DNA of 64,000 nt from Pseudomonadota bacterium (GTDB lineage: Bacteria > Pseudomonadota > Gammaproteobacteria > Nitrosococcales > Methylophagaceae): NCBI GenBank assembly GCA_030576275.1, contig JALIBN010000032.1:37485-101484 (forward strand), read 5' to 3'. Below, one piece after another: positions 46,192 through 56,533 of this stretch. Both the position numbers and the translations under genes were made by a program. Under the pieces are notes generated by a model that saw only the letters and a program-made list of their open reading frames with translations, ran no database searches and was not told the origin of the DNA. The first letter of the stretch is position 1, and the number at the start of each line of letters is the position of its first letter.

Positions 46192-47844
46192 CTAATCCAA
46201 TCGTATGCGATAAACTTCTGCCAAGGAAATCTCTTTGGCACGCGCTCTTAATAGTGCATTATCAGTCAAAGGTATCATACCTGAAGCTAATGCATGTTGA
46301 TGAATATCTGTCGTCGCGACCTCATGTTTAATTATAGCTTTAATGTTTGGGTTAATATGCAATAATTCATATACCGCCATACGACCTGCAACACCGGTTT
46401 TATTGCATTTATCACAACCAGTACCGTAATAAAATACTTCATCTTCAGGCACATTTAGTGACTGCCTAGCGTATGTATCAACTGGCTCAATCGCTAAGCA
46501 GTTTTGGCAATTAACTTTCACCAAACGTTGAGCTAACACCCCCAACAAACTGCCATTTAGCAAATAAGGTTCGATGCCCATTTCCAGTAATCGTGTAATT
46601 GCACCCGCGGCGTTATTAGTATGTAACGTACTTAACACTAAATGACCGGTTAAAGGGCTCTCTACGGCAATTTTACCCGTTTCTTGGTCACGTATTTCAC
46701 CCACTAAAATCACATCGGGGTCATGTCGTAAAATATTACGTAATGCTCGTGCAAAAGTATAACCAGTGCCACGATTAATCTGAATTTGCTCAATACCATC
46801 CATATGATATTCAACGGGGTCTTCTACCGTAATAATATTAACGTTTTGTTTTTTAACTTCGCCAAGTGCAGCATATAAGGTAGTAGATTTTCCAGATCCT
46901 GTTGGGCCTGTAACTAAGAAAATACCATTACTTTTATGTAATAAATCTCGAAATATATCTTCATCATGAGCACTAAAACCAAGTTCAGCAATTGATTTTA
47001 AGCCCACCTGACTATTTAAAAGGCGAATAACGACACTCTCACCTTCCACAGTAGGCATAATGGAAATACGTAAATCAACTGTATTTTCACTGCTACGCAC
47101 ACAACTTCGACCATCTTGGGGTAGTCGTCGCTCGGCGATATTCATCCCACCCAAAATTTTAATTCGGCTGACCATAGCAGGTAATAATGATTTACTAATG
47201 AATCGTATTGACGTTAATGTGCCATCCATACGATAAATAAGCTCAACATTTTTACCATGTGGACGAAGGTGTATGTCTGAGGCTTTGCGATCAATCGCAT
47301 CTCGAATAATATTATTTACTAAACGAACAATAGCATTTTGACTACCTAATCGTGCCAACTCTAATTCCTCTCCCGCATCATAAACTCGACTTCCAATAGA
47401 TTCCAATGCGAGTTCATCATCTTGAGCGCCATAATAATGTCGTACTGCCCACTGCACATCTTTTGAGGTAGCGACTACAACATCTATGGTTAAACCTGTA
47501 ATGAAACCCAAAGCTTGAAAAATATCTAGCCGACGAGGATTAGCCATTGCGACGGTTAAATGAGAACGCGTCAGCTTAAGTGGAATAACATCATTTTTCC
47601 GTGCGAACTCTGCCGGAATTAACGACAAAATTGCGTCATCAATCTGAGTGTCCCTCATGCTGACATAAGGAAACCCCAGAATCTCCGCTAAGGCACGCAA
47701 AGACTGCTCGCTACCTTCGGGAGCTAAATGGGCTTCCGGCGATACATTGTTCGTCATCGATAAGGCGGCATTTATGTCTGCAGTAAGCTCATCCTTTTCT
47801 GACTGCGGAACCTTCACAGTATTTTTCCGTTCGCTCATAGTCAC
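46192..47844 (-). CDS. Type II secretion/type IV pilus extension ATPase (GspE/PilB family)
   Basis: 550 residues. An N-terminal MshEN-like domain is followed by the core with G-P-T-G-S-G-K-S-T (Walker A), D-P-D-V-I-L-V-G-E-I-R-D (Asp/Walker B) and L-S-T-L-H-T-N-N (His box), and a four-Cys zinc motif C-Q-N-C and C-D-K-C. This identifies an extension or secretion motor. GTG 47844 is the best start because AGGAA sits seven bases before it; the ATG at 47838 is the alternative. PilB versus GspE cannot be decided because no pilus or secretin genes are adjacent. Confidence 0.85.
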   Translation of the reverse strand: MTMSERKNTVKVPQSEKDELTADINAALSMTNNVSPEAHLAPEGSEQSLRALAEILGFPYVSMRDTQIDDAILSLIPAEFARKNDVIPLKLTRSHLTVAMANPRRLDIFQALGFITGLTIDVVVATSKDVQWAVRHYYGAQDDELALESIGSRVYDAGEELELARLGSQNAIVRLVNNIIRDAIDRKASDIHLRPHGKNVELIYRMDGTLTSIRFISKSLLPAMVSRIKILGGMNIAERRLPQDGRSCVRSSENTVDLRISIMPTVEGESVVIRLLNSQVGLKSIAELGFSAHDEDIFRDLLHKSNGIFLVTGPTGSGKSTTLYAALGEVKKQNVNIITVEDPVEYHMDGIEQIQINRGTGYTFARALRNILRHDPDVILVGEIRDQETGKIAVESPLTGHLVLSTLHTNNAAGAITRLLEMGIEPYLLNGSLLGVLAQRLVKVNCQNCLAIEPVDTYARQSLNVPEDEVFYYGTGCDKCNKTGVAGRMAVYELLHINPNIKAIIKHEVATTDIHQHALASGMIPLTDNALLRARAKEISLAEVYRIRLD

Positions 47845-47859
47845 TTATAATTCCTAGTT

Positions 47860-50800
47860 TTAGGGGTTATAGGTCATTCTTACTGCACTCACCGCGGGTA
47901 AGACTGATAATTGGGCCATTAACTCATCAGTTGGTGATACTTTCCAATCATCACCTAACCGTATTAAAGTACGTGCCACTTGATTCATATATTCTAATTC
48001 AACCGTAACCAACCCTTCTCTAAATGGCAATAATGTTGATTGCAAAGAGTCAGTCAGAGTATCAACCCCAGTCTTATTATCTATCGTTATAAGTAATGAT
48101 TTACCACACATCTCTCGAGCCCGAGCAATGTCATATACAGCATCGGCCGTAGCAGCTAAACCGCCAGTAAAGTTATCGTGACCAATTTTACCCTGCATCA
48201 CAACCAATTTATCAGGTTGTAGAATGGCTTGATATTGTTCATAGACCTCAGCAAAAACACGCACTTCCAGTCGAGCAGTTTGATCATCTAAGGTTATAAA
48301 TGCCATTCTGCCGCCATTTCTACCTTTCATGGTGCGAATAGCGACAATCAAACCTGCAGTAATAACGGGAATTTCATTGCGCTGATAGCCTTTAGCTTCC
48401 GGTGCATCTAATTCGTTAATTCTTTTCGGGATAAATTTTGCTAACTCTTCAGCATAGCGATCGATAGGGTGACCACTCAAGTATAGACCGAGCGTTTCTT
48501 TTTCAGCCATCAATAACTGTTCTTCAGACCATAATGGCGCGACGTCTAAAGGTTCTTCAATATGCGTGTCTTCATCTACAGTCATCAAACCAAACATATC
48601 ATTTTGACCGCTATCATTATTACGACGATGTTGCTCTGCAATTTGTAATGCTTTAGTCAAGCTCGCCGCTAAACTTGCACGATGACCACCTAATGAATCT
48701 AATGCACCTGATTTAACTAAGGAATTCATCACTCGCCGATTGATCTTTTTCATGTCTACACGCTGACAAAAATCAAATAAACTTGTAAAAGGTTTACCAT
48801 TTTGTCGTTCTTCAATAATGCCTGCTAAGGCCGCTTCACCGACACCTTTAATCGCACCTAGGCCATAACGAACGGATGATTCATCTTCAACAGTAAATTT
48901 AATTTTACTGTGATTAACATCAGGCGGTAGTACCTTTAGCTTCATATCCCGACATTCATCAATCAAGCCCACAACTTTGTCGGTATTATCCATATCAGCT
49001 GATAACACTGCCGCCATAAAGGCCGCTGGATAATGAGCTTTTAACCATGCCGTTTGATAAGCAACTAAGGCATAAGCAGCTGAGTGAGACTTGTTAAAAC
49101 CATACTCAGCGAATTTTTCCATTAAATCAAAGATCGGGCCTGCCGTCTTTTCATCAATGTCACGTTTTTGTGCCCCTTCTAAGAATAAAACACGCTGTTG
49201 CGCCATTTCTTCAGCTTTTTTCTTACCCATAGCTCGGCGTAACATATCCGCCCCACCCAAACTATATCCCGCCAATACTTGGGCAATTTGCATTACTTGT
49301 TCTTGATAAACGATAACGCCGTAGGTCGGTTTTAATACAGGTTCAAGATCAGGATGCGGGTAATCAACTTTGGCACGACCATGCTTACGATTAACAAAGT
49401 CATCAACCATGCCCGACTGCAATGGACCTGGACGAAACAGGGCGACCAAAGCAACAATATCTTCAAAAGTATCCGGTTGTAAGCGCTTAATAAGCTCTTT
49501 CATACCACGAGATTCAAGTTGGAAGACCGCCGTGGTTTCAGCACGTTTTAACAAGTCATAACTAGGCTTGTCATCGAGAGGTAAATTAGTGATATCGATT
49601 TTAGCGGCTTGGTCAGGCGGCAACATCGCCTTGACATTTTTTACCGCCCAATCAATCACTGTCAGTGTTTTTAAGCCCAAGAAATCGAATTTAACCAAGC
49701 CGACGCTTTCGACATCATCCTTGTCATATTGCGATACCAAACCAGCGCCGTTATCTTCACAATAAATTGGGGTATATTCGGTTAAGGCTCTCGGGGCAAT
49801 GACTACACCACCGGCATGTTTACCAACGTTACGCGTCAAACCTTCCAGCTGTAAGGCTAAGTCGATTAAGGTTTTAACATCTTCTTCTTTCTCATAACGC
49901 TCTTTGAGCAAGGGTTCTTGTTCCATTGCTTTGGTCAAGGTCATCTTGATTTCGAACGGGACTAATTTAGCAAGGCCATCCACTAAACCATAAGGAAAAC
50001 CCAATACCCGCCCAACATCACGCAATACCGCCTTCGCCGCCATCGTACCGTAAGTAATAATTTGCGATACGTGGTCGCGACCATAATGTTGTGATACATA
50101 TTCAATAACACGATCACGGCCTTCCATACAAAAATCGATATCAAAATCTGGTAATGAAACTCGTTCAGGATTCAAAAATCGTTCAAATAACAAATCATAT
50201 TGCAGGGGATCAATATCGGTGATTTTTAAAGAATAGGCGACCAACGATCCGGCACCAGAACCCCGTCCAGGACCCACTGGTACTTCATTATTTTTAGACC
50301 ATTTAATAAAATCGGCAACGATTAAGAAATAACCCGGAAAGCCCATTTCATTAATAACGTCCAACTCAATCTGCAAGCGATCTTCGTATTTTTTACGATT
50401 TTCTGCCAGCACGTCTGGATCAGGAAATAATACGGGGAAGCGTTCCTCTAAACCATCAAATGATTCTTGACTGAAAAATTCAGCAATAGTCATTCCTTCT
50501 GGTACTGGGAAATCAGGTAAATAATGTTCGTCTAATATCAGTTCAACATTGCAACGCTTAGCTATCTCAATGGTATTTTCGATGGCCTCGGGAATATCAC
50601 TGAATAAAGCAATCATTTCGGCAGGGCTACGTAAATATTGCTCTGGCGAATAATTGCGTGGGCGACGCGGGTCGTCTAATAAGCGACCTTCATTGATGCA
50701 CACCTTAGCTTCATGGGCTTCAAAGTTTTCGGCAACTAAAAAGCGTACATCATTAGTCGCCACCACCGGCAAGTCATGTTTTATCGCTAGTTCTAAAGCG

Positions 50801-51348
50801 GCGTTGAGATAACGCTCTTCTTCATCACGGCCGGTGCGAACAAGCTCTAAGTACATTCGATCAGGAAATAATGTTTGCCAATGTGTCGCTATAGTATCTG
50901 CTTCTTCAGGCAGATTATTCAGTAAGGAGCGTCCTAAAATACCATCCCGACCACCAGCTAAACAGATCAAACCTTCACTTTGTCCATCTAACCATTCCAG
51001 ATCAAGCATGGGAACGCCCAAGTGTTGACCTTCCATATAAGCACGAGATAGCAAACGACAGAGATTATGATAGCCCACCATATCCTGACAAAGTAGCACA
51101 AAGCGGCTACTTTTTTTAGCATCATCAGGATCGCGTAAACGTAAATCAGCGCCAAGAATAGGTTTTAAACCCGCACGTTGGGCTGCTGTATAAAGTTTTA
51201 CCGCAGCAAAGAAGTTATGCTGATCCGTAATCGCAATTGCAGGCATACCAGCATCCGCTACCGCAGAAACTAAGGGCTTAATACGAACTAAACCATCCAC
51301 CAAGGAATATTCAGTGTGGAGATGTAAATGGACAAACTCAGCGGTCAT
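47860..51348 (-). CDS. dnaE: DNA polymerase III subunit alpha
   Basis: Catalytic subunit of the replicative polymerase, 1162 residues (E. coli 1160). The N-terminal PHP domain begins V-H-L-H-L-H-T-E-Y-S-L-V-D-G. The polymerase motifs include G-P-G-R-G-S-G-A-G-S-L-V-A-Y and the acidic pair in L-P-D-F-D-I-D-F-C, then H-A-G-G-V-V-I, L-F-R-P-G-P-L and Y-Q-E-Q-V-M. The C-terminal OB domain (P-V-I-T-A-G-L) and tau-binding tail complete it. Like other DnaE1 it relies on a separate exonuclease subunit. Confidence 0.98.
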   Translation of the reverse strand: MTAEFVHLHLHTEYSLVDGLVRIKPLVSAVADAGMPAIAITDQHNFFAAVKLYTAAQRAGLKPILGADLRLRDPDDAKKSSRFVLLCQDMVGYHNLCRLLSRAYMEGQHLGVPMLDLEWLDGQSEGLICLAGGRDGILGRSLLNNLPEEADTIATHWQTLFPDRMYLELVRTGRDEEERYLNAALELAIKHDLPVVATNDVRFLVAENFEAHEAKVCINEGRLLDDPRRPRNYSPEQYLRSPAEMIALFSDIPEAIENTIEIAKRCNVELILDEHYLPDFPVPEGMTIAEFFSQESFDGLEERFPVLFPDPDVLAENRKKYEDRLQIELDVINEMGFPGYFLIVADFIKWSKNNEVPVGPGRGSGAGSLVAYSLKITDIDPLQYDLLFERFLNPERVSLPDFDIDFCMEGRDRVIEYVSQHYGRDHVSQIITYGTMAAKAVLRDVGRVLGFPYGLVDGLAKLVPFEIKMTLTKAMEQEPLLKERYEKEEDVKTLIDLALQLEGLTRNVGKHAGGVVIAPRALTEYTPIYCEDNGAGLVSQYDKDDVESVGLVKFDFLGLKTLTVIDWAVKNVKAMLPPDQAAKIDITNLPLDDKPSYDLLKRAETTAVFQLESRGMKELIKRLQPDTFEDIVALVALFRPGPLQSGMVDDFVNRKHGRAKVDYPHPDLEPVLKPTYGVIVYQEQVMQIAQVLAGYSLGGADMLRRAMGKKKAEEMAQQRVLFLEGAQKRDIDEKTAGPIFDLMEKFAEYGFNKSHSAAYALVAYQTAWLKAHYPAAFMAAVLSADMDNTDKVVGLIDECRDMKLKVLPPDVNHSKIKFTVEDESSVRYGLGAIKGVGEAALAGIIEERQNGKPFTSLFDFCQRVDMKKINRRVMNSLVKSGALDSLGGHRASLAASLTKALQIAEQHRRNNDSGQNDMFGLMTVDEDTHIEEPLDVAPLWSEEQLLMAEKETLGLYLSGHPIDRYAEELAKFIPKRINELDAPEAKGYQRNEIPVITAGLIVAIRTMKGRNGGRMAFITLDDQTARLEVRVFAEVYEQYQAILQPDKLVVMQGKIGHDNFTGGLAATADAVYDIARAREMCGKSLLITIDNKTGVDTLTDSLQSTLLPFREGLVTVELEYMNQVARTLIRLGDDWKVSPTDELMAQLSVLPAVSAVRMTYNP

Positions 51349-51370
51349 ATGTATCTATTAACTCAAGTTA

Positions 51371-52798
51371 TTACGGAAAGGTCACAGGATCAGGCTTAAT
51401 ACCCCGACCTAAGGTACTATCGACAATAACTTCAGCTTGTCGTTTGCCCATCATAAACGCTTCATCTTGCGTCATAGCGGGTTTAAATATTTCTGCTGCT
51501 GCTGCTTCTGCTACACCATTATCTTTTTTCAAATAAATGGTCTGAGTTGGGTATGCAAACTCAACATCTAACTGTTTAGCTAATCGTAAGATATCAACCA
51601 AAAAACGATGACGCTCTCTTAATTCCGTATTCCAATCTGGTGTTTCCCAAAATACATAGACAAGAATATCAAGCGATGCAGGTCCATATTCATTGAAATA
51701 CACATGGTAATAATCTTTTCGCATATAGGGATGAAGCTGAATTAAGGTGCGTACACCTTCGCAAAATGCATCAATTTTTTCCGGTGTTGTGGCGTAGGTT
51801 AAAGACAACATAGTTCTCATTCGGCGATAGCGACGCGCACCCATATTATCAATCTTAGTCGTTGTAAGTATCGCATTAGGCAAGGTTATCAACGAGTTAT
51901 AAAATGTTCTAACCCGCGTACTTCTAAATCCAACCTCTTCGACAGAACCTTCAACATCACCAATAACTACCCAATCACCAATGTGAAAGGGACGGTCAAG
52001 TAATATGGTTAAAGAACCAAAAAAGTTACCTAATAAGTCTTTAGCTGCTAAAGCAAATGCCAAGCCACCTAGACCAAGTCCAGCTAATAAGCTACTTACG
52101 TCAACATTTAAATTATCAGCAACAAAAACAATGCCAATTACCACCACAAATACTTTAAGACTTTTTGTCACCATTGGTACTAACAAATCGTCAAATTTTG
52201 TTGCGGTCTTGCTAACTTTTTTCATCAGTAAGGCATCTAAAATATCAACCAGACGGAAGGCACTCCAAATCCCTGACAGACTCACTAATAATTTGACCGC
52301 AATCGAAATAATTGACCAGGCTAAATCAGGTAAAGCTAACAAGCTCAAACCAGCCCACCAGACCATTGCCATTGCCATCAAGCCCAGCGGTCTCAATACT
52401 GAACTATCTATATTTTGAAAATCCGCGTAACGTTTTAGCCAACGTTGCATGTTTATTTTTAATAACCATGCAACAGTCTTATCTGCTATTGAGCCCAAGA
52501 TAATAACTAAAAGTAACCCCACCCATTGCCAATATTCCAATAAAAAGCCTCCAGTTAAAACCGAAGGTAACAACGAACGAAGATCAATCTCTGTAATCGG
52601 TTGTATCAGGTGACTTAAAGCTGAATCATCAGTAATGATTATGTCATCTTGTTCAACAACAGCATTTTTATCATTGGCACCAACACTGTTCGCTACACCT
52701 AGCTGTGAAACAGCAACATTATTAGCGTTAGCATAAACACTGCCATTTATTCCGATAGATGACATTAATAACAGACAAATTACAAACATATATCTCAT
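51371..52798 (-). CDS. MscS-family mechanosensitive channel
   Basis: 475 residues: a signal peptide (about 1-23), a periplasmic segment with I-I-I-T-D-D-S-A, then four to five helices and the pore-lining helix L-A-G-L-G-L-G-G-L-A-F-A-L-A-A-K-D, followed by the MscS beta domain (L-L-D-R-P-F-H-I-G-D-W-V). It opens on membrane tension to release solutes during osmotic downshock. The C-terminal region is longer than plain MscS. Two bases downstream of nagZ on the minus strand. Confidence 0.92.
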   Translation of the reverse strand: MRYMFVICLLLMSSIGINGSVYANANNVAVSQLGVANSVGANDKNAVVEQDDIIITDDSALSHLIQPITEIDLRSLLPSVLTGGFLLEYWQWVGLLLVIILGSIADKTVAWLLKINMQRWLKRYADFQNIDSSVLRPLGLMAMAMVWWAGLSLLALPDLAWSIISIAVKLLVSLSGIWSAFRLVDILDALLMKKVSKTATKFDDLLVPMVTKSLKVFVVVIGIVFVADNLNVDVSSLLAGLGLGGLAFALAAKDLLGNFFGSLTILLDRPFHIGDWVVIGDVEGSVEEVGFRSTRVRTFYNSLITLPNAILTTTKIDNMGARRYRRMRTMLSLTYATTPEKIDAFCEGVRTLIQLHPYMRKDYYHVYFNEYGPASLDILVYVFWETPDWNTELRERHRFLVDILRLAKQLDVEFAYPTQTIYLKKDNGVAEAAAAEIFKPAMTQDEAFMMGKRQAEVIVDSTLGRGIKPDPVTFP

Positions 52799-52799
52799 G

Positions 52800-53843
52800 C
52801 TAAATTAACTCTCTTTCAGGATCAGGGGCATATCTCAATACGGTGTTTGCCGCTTCTTTCCATTGTTGACTGGCAAATAATTCATCCCTCTCCATACCAT
52901 GACGACCATGTAAACGAACTAATCTCATATGTCGGAGTGCATCATCTTTCACTTTCAAGCCATCAATCACTTGAATGACACTTTCGGGTTTATTACAGAC
53001 CAATACCATGTCACAGCCTGCGTCCAATGCAGCTTCTGTACGTTCTAGGCTATTGCCCATCACGGCGGCACCTTCCATACTGAGGTCATCACTCAATACT
53101 GCACCTTGAAAACCCAAACGATCTCGTAAAATTTCTTTGATCCAAAACGGCGAAAAACCGGCCGGCAAACTATCACTTTGTTCATAAACAATATGGGCGG
53201 GCATAATGCCTGCTAATTCCGTTTGGCATAGACGACTAAAGGGCAAAATATCAGCTTGAATCATATCTTCGAAATGGCGTGAGTCAACGGGTAAACCCAA
53301 ATGTGAGTCCACTTTAACTGCGCCATGACCGGGGAAGTGTTTGCCAACTGCCGGCATCCACGCTCGTTTCATACCTTGAATATAGGCATAAGCCATTGAT
53401 GCCACCGCTTCAGGATCACGATGAAAAGCACGATCACCGATTATTTCACTGACGCCATAATCCAAATCTAAAACTGGTGCAAAACTAAAATCGACACCTA
53501 CTGAACGCAACTCAGCGGCCATCAACCAACCTGTTTTTTCAGCGTACTCCAATGTTTGTTGTGGTTGTTGCATATAGTGTTTACCCAAGGCGCCAATCGG
53601 TGGCAAACGGGTAAAACCTTTTCTAAATCGCTGAACTCGCCCTCCTTCATGATCCACTGAAATGATCAGGTGAGGATCACGCAAGGCACGAATACTTGCA
53701 GTCAGTGCGGTAACTTGTTCGGGGGACTCATAATTACGGCTAAATAAGATGACACCACCAACCAATGGATGTCGCAATATGTCACGTTCTTGTTCGCTTA
53801 GTTCCAAACCAAGCACATCGACCATTAATGGGCCTAATGTCAT
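52800..53843 (-). CDS. nagZ: Beta-N-acetylhexosaminidase NagZ
   Basis: Cytoplasmic glycoside hydrolase family 3 enzyme that removes GlcNAc from anhydromuropeptides in peptidoglycan recycling. 347 residues. The substrate motif K-H-F-P-G-H-G is followed by D-S-H-L-G-L-P, the nucleophile Asp lies in L-S-D-D-L-S-M, and the start M-T-L-G-P-L-M-V-D and D-H-E-G-G-R-V-Q-R-F are NagZ signatures. Gene order nagZ, then MscS two bases later. Confidence 0.95.
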   Translation of the reverse strand: MTLGPLMVDVLGLELSEQERDILRHPLVGGVILFSRNYESPEQVTALTASIRALRDPHLIISVDHEGGRVQRFRKGFTRLPPIGALGKHYMQQPQQTLEYAEKTGWLMAAELRSVGVDFSFAPVLDLDYGVSEIIGDRAFHRDPEAVASMAYAYIQGMKRAWMPAVGKHFPGHGAVKVDSHLGLPVDSRHFEDMIQADILPFSRLCQTELAGIMPAHIVYEQSDSLPAGFSPFWIKEILRDRLGFQGAVLSDDLSMEGAAVMGNSLERTEAALDAGCDMVLVCNKPESVIQVIDGLKVKDDALRHMRLVRLHGRHGMERDELFASQQWKEAANTVLRYAPDPERELI

Positions 53844-53854
53844 ATTTCATACCT

Positions 53855-54331
53855 TTATTCATGGATAAATACACGCGTACCTGGAGCAACCAGATCAAAC
53901 AGCGTCAACAAATCCTTATTATGCATACGAATACAACCATGAGATAAGGCCTCGCCCATCGGCAAACTATCAGGACAACCATGGATGTAGATAAAACGTT
54001 GCATTGTATCAACATTTGCCAATCGGTTTTTACCCAATTCGAGGCCACTTAGCCATAAAATTCGTGTCAAAATCCAATCGCGCTTCGGAAATTGTCTGCC
54101 CAGTTCAGGCGTATATAGTTCACCTGTAGGACGCCGACCTACAAATACCCTATTTTCTGGTTGACCAGCTCCGATACAGGCACGAATTTGATGCAAACCT
54201 CGCGGCGTACAGCCACTATTCTTCTGCTCACCTGCTCCATTAAAAGCGGTAGATACGGACGATTCAAATAGCAACTTGCCGTCATTGGTTAGCATGCAAG
54301 TTTGTAGAGTGATTGAAATATCGAGAATCAT
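53855..54331 (-). CDS. L,D-transpeptidase (YkuD) family protein
   Basis: 158 residues with one YkuD domain. The catalytic motif is I-H-G, S-H-G-C-I-R-M-H-N with the nucleophile Cys, and the D-L-V-A-P-G-T-R-V end. There is no signal peptide or lipobox, which is unusual for a periplasmic cross-linking enzyme; short cytosolic-looking forms of this kind are common next to nagZ in gammaproteobacteria, so a role in peptidoglycan recycling such as L,D-carboxypeptidase activity is conceivable. Function inferred. 11 bases from nagZ. Confidence 0.85.
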   Translation of the reverse strand: MILDISITLQTCMLTNDGKLLFESSVSTAFNGAGEQKNSGCTPRGLHQIRACIGAGQPENRVFVGRRPTGELYTPELGRQFPKRDWILTRILWLSGLELGKNRLANVDTMQRFIYIHGCPDSLPMGEALSHGCIRMHNKDLLTLFDLVAPGTRVFIHE

Positions 54332-54402
54332 GGATGAAGTATAACCGCAAAATAGGTGAATAGCCTGAGATCATCTTGTATTTGGTGTTAGACAATAAAT
54401 GA

Positions 54403-54429
54403 TATCTAAGAACTAAATGTCCTTAGATA
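54403..54429. repeat. Hairpin between the DUF4239 gene and the L,D-transpeptidase gene
   Basis: TATCTAAG (54403-54410) and CTTAGATA (54422-54429) are perfect 8-base arms around an 11-base loop. It lies downstream of the DUF4239 gene on the minus strand, but no T-run follows. A possible transcript end. Confidence 0.4.
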
Positions 54430-54554
54430 ATATTTAATGCCCTCTCCAGCTTCTCATCAGATGCTATAGACAGATATTTATAGAGGGCGGGCTTCAAGTG
54501 CTAATAACTAAACCTAAGAACACTATGGCTGTTTTGATGAAAAAACTCCTTTCT

Positions 54555-55376
54555 TCAATTACTACGCAGTTGATTATTAACGCTATCCAGAAGCTCAGTC
54601 ATCACCGCTTGATTTATCTGTATAAGTCCACGCTTTGGTCGATCAAGATCAATAATGATGAAAACGATCAATGTAATTAATAAAGAAACCAATATTATTG
54701 GCGCAATAACACGTTTGCCACTTAGCCCGGCGGAATAGCCCATTATCCCGCCAGATGAAATAAAGACAATAAATAGTAGTACTAAGACTACTTCTGGCAC
54801 GTGCATTTGAAGTAATGCATTTCTCTTGCCTTGACTGTCGATGACATCATTAAGCGACTTAACGAATGCCCCTGTTGTTACAGGCCGCGGATCATCATTT
54901 GTTGCTGAAATGGCTAATGACCATAAGGCATTCTGTAAATCGCTAATTTTGTTATTGTAGAAGTTACGCTCGTCTAGCTTAGTCAGGTCTAACTTGCCTA
55001 TGGATACCCGTAAGTTGACATATTCCTGAAATAATTTATTCGCATCCTTTCTATATTCATCTGGCAGTAATTGAACTCGTAATACAGCGGTACCTATTGC
55101 GTTAGCTTCATCAATCAGCGCCATGCTTCTATTATCATAGCGTTGCATCGACATGCTGAATGTAAACCCGAGTAATAGCGCCAATAAACCCAGTATGCTG
55201 GCCTGGATAGAACCAGTGAGTACTTTGACGTCACTATCCGTATGAGATTGAATGAAACGACCCGCTCTAAAACCAATTTCGTTGAAGAGAACTATCGCAA
55301 CAAAAAGTATTACTGCTATTGCAATACTGCTGACCCCATACAATAATTCATGTTCGTACATACTTTTCCTAATCAC
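54555..55376 (-). CDS. DUF4239 (bestrophin-like) membrane protein
   Basis: 273 residues with four helices: two N-terminal (about 14-32 and 55-70) and two C-terminal (about 195-235). S-I-Q-A-S-I-L-G-L-L-A-L-L-L-G-F-T-F-S-M-S and A-L-I-D-E-A-N-A-I-G-T-A are the DUF4239 signatures, a family distantly related to bestrophin channels. Function unknown. It stands alone between the mxa operon and the L,D-transpeptidase gene, with 227 bases free of genes before mxaL. Confidence 0.8.
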   Translation of the reverse strand: MIRKSMYEHELLYGVSSIAIAVILFVAIVLFNEIGFRAGRFIQSHTDSDVKVLTGSIQASILGLLALLLGFTFSMSMQRYDNRSMALIDEANAIGTAVLRVQLLPDEYRKDANKLFQEYVNLRVSIGKLDLTKLDERNFYNNKISDLQNALWSLAISATNDDPRPVTTGAFVKSLNDVIDSQGKRNALLQMHVPEVVLVLLFIVFISSGGIMGYSAGLSGKRVIAPIILVSLLITLIVFIIIDLDRPKRGLIQINQAVMTELLDSVNNQLRSN

Positions 55377-55603
55377 GCTAAACAGTGTTTTTTATTTGGC
55401 CTGAGGATTGATAAGCATCAAAGAGGAGAGCTCTTAATTCCAATCAAAATTTCATAGATAATCTATATATTAACAAAGGCTAACAGTATAAAACTATTTT
55501 GGTCTAAGCATTAGAAAACCAGCAAAATTGAGCAGTATCATTCCAGAAATTTAGGCGACGTTGATATTGAATGGCTCCTCACTTCTTGGCCATTGAACCT
55601 AAT

Positions 55604-56533
55604 TTAGTCTCGGAAATACCGCGTTGGAAAATACAATAAAATAAGTAAAAACAATGCAATTCCAGTAAACCAAGGTCCCCAGTTATAGTTAACCACTTGG
55701 TCACGTGTTTTTACTTTTTGTTTCAGTGCAGCGATGACGGTATTTTTTTTCGAAGGTGACATTACATAATCAAAATCGAGCCTTTTTGCCAACTTTTCTA
55801 GATGTGATTTTTTCTGTGATGACAAATGCTCATTCTGCGGTCTAGCTGCTCGAACCTCTAGTGATTCACTTCGCAGTGAGGCATAAACATCTTCATGCAT
55901 AACGTCATCTTGTTTCCAGAACCCCTCATCTGTTCCGTCAATATCATGTCTCGGAATGGGTAATAATTTATCACCACCAATCCCTACAAATACACCCGAT
56001 ACATCACCGACTTTGCCTTGATATTTTGGAAATAGGCTTTCGTGTAAAGGAGGCGCTTCATGACCATCCGTAATGAAGACTATATCAGGACTAGGATCCA
56101 TAAGCTTTGCTTGGTCAATAGCAACAAATGCCGCTTTTGACACCTCACTTGATAATGCCCAAGCCATAGAACCATTAATCTTAGAAAGCATTTGGGTCAG
56201 ATCATTATAACTAGTACAAACTTCTACAGGATTAATTAACACTAAACTCCGCGCTTCAGTAAATGCTGCTAGGCCAACATGTGATCCGCACGGCAATTGT
56301 TGTAAGGTCTGCCTAGTATAATCTTTGGCCCATGTTAAACGACTGATCATTTCCCCTTGTTGCTCAACATCTTTTACATCCATGCTTTGGGTGATATCAA
56401 TTACAAACAATAAGTCCATGACCTTTATAGTGCGATCCGTACGAGGAAACCACAACGCAGCCATAATTAACACGACCACCAGCAACATCAGCATCGCTGA
56501 AGCCATAATTCGCGATTGATAGGTTAGCTTCAT
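55604..56533 (-). CDS. mxaL: MxaL-like von Willebrand factor A protein
   Basis: 309 residues with a membrane helix at about 11-28 and another at the C-terminus, the vWA domain between them facing the periplasm. The metal site (MIDAS) reads D-I-T-Q-S with Asp46, Thr48 and Ser50. MxaL is one of the accessory proteins required to insert calcium into or assemble methanol dehydrogenase in methylotrophs; its exact action is not known. Last gene of the mxaCRSAKL set, with its ATG overlapping mxaK by four bases. Confidence 0.86.
   Translation of the reverse strand: MKLTYQSRIMASAMLMLLVVVLIMAALWFPRTDRTIKVMDLLFVIDITQSMDVKDVEQQGEMISRLTWAKDYTRQTLQQLPCGSHVGLAAFTEARSLVLINPVEVCTSYNDLTQMLSKINGSMAWALSSEVSKAAFVAIDQAKLMDPSPDIVFITDGHEAPPLHESLFPKYQGKVGDVSGVFVGIGGDKLLPIPRHDIDGTDEGFWKQDDVMHEDVYASLRSESLEVRAARPQNEHLSSQKKSHLEKLAKRLDFDYVMSPSKKNTVIAALKQKVKTRDQVVNYNWGPWFTGIALFLLILLYFPTRYFRD

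Noticed and set aside
55560..55600. AATGGC/GCCATT hairpin after mxaL
   Set aside because: Six-base stem with no T-run on the minus strand; indistinguishable from chance.
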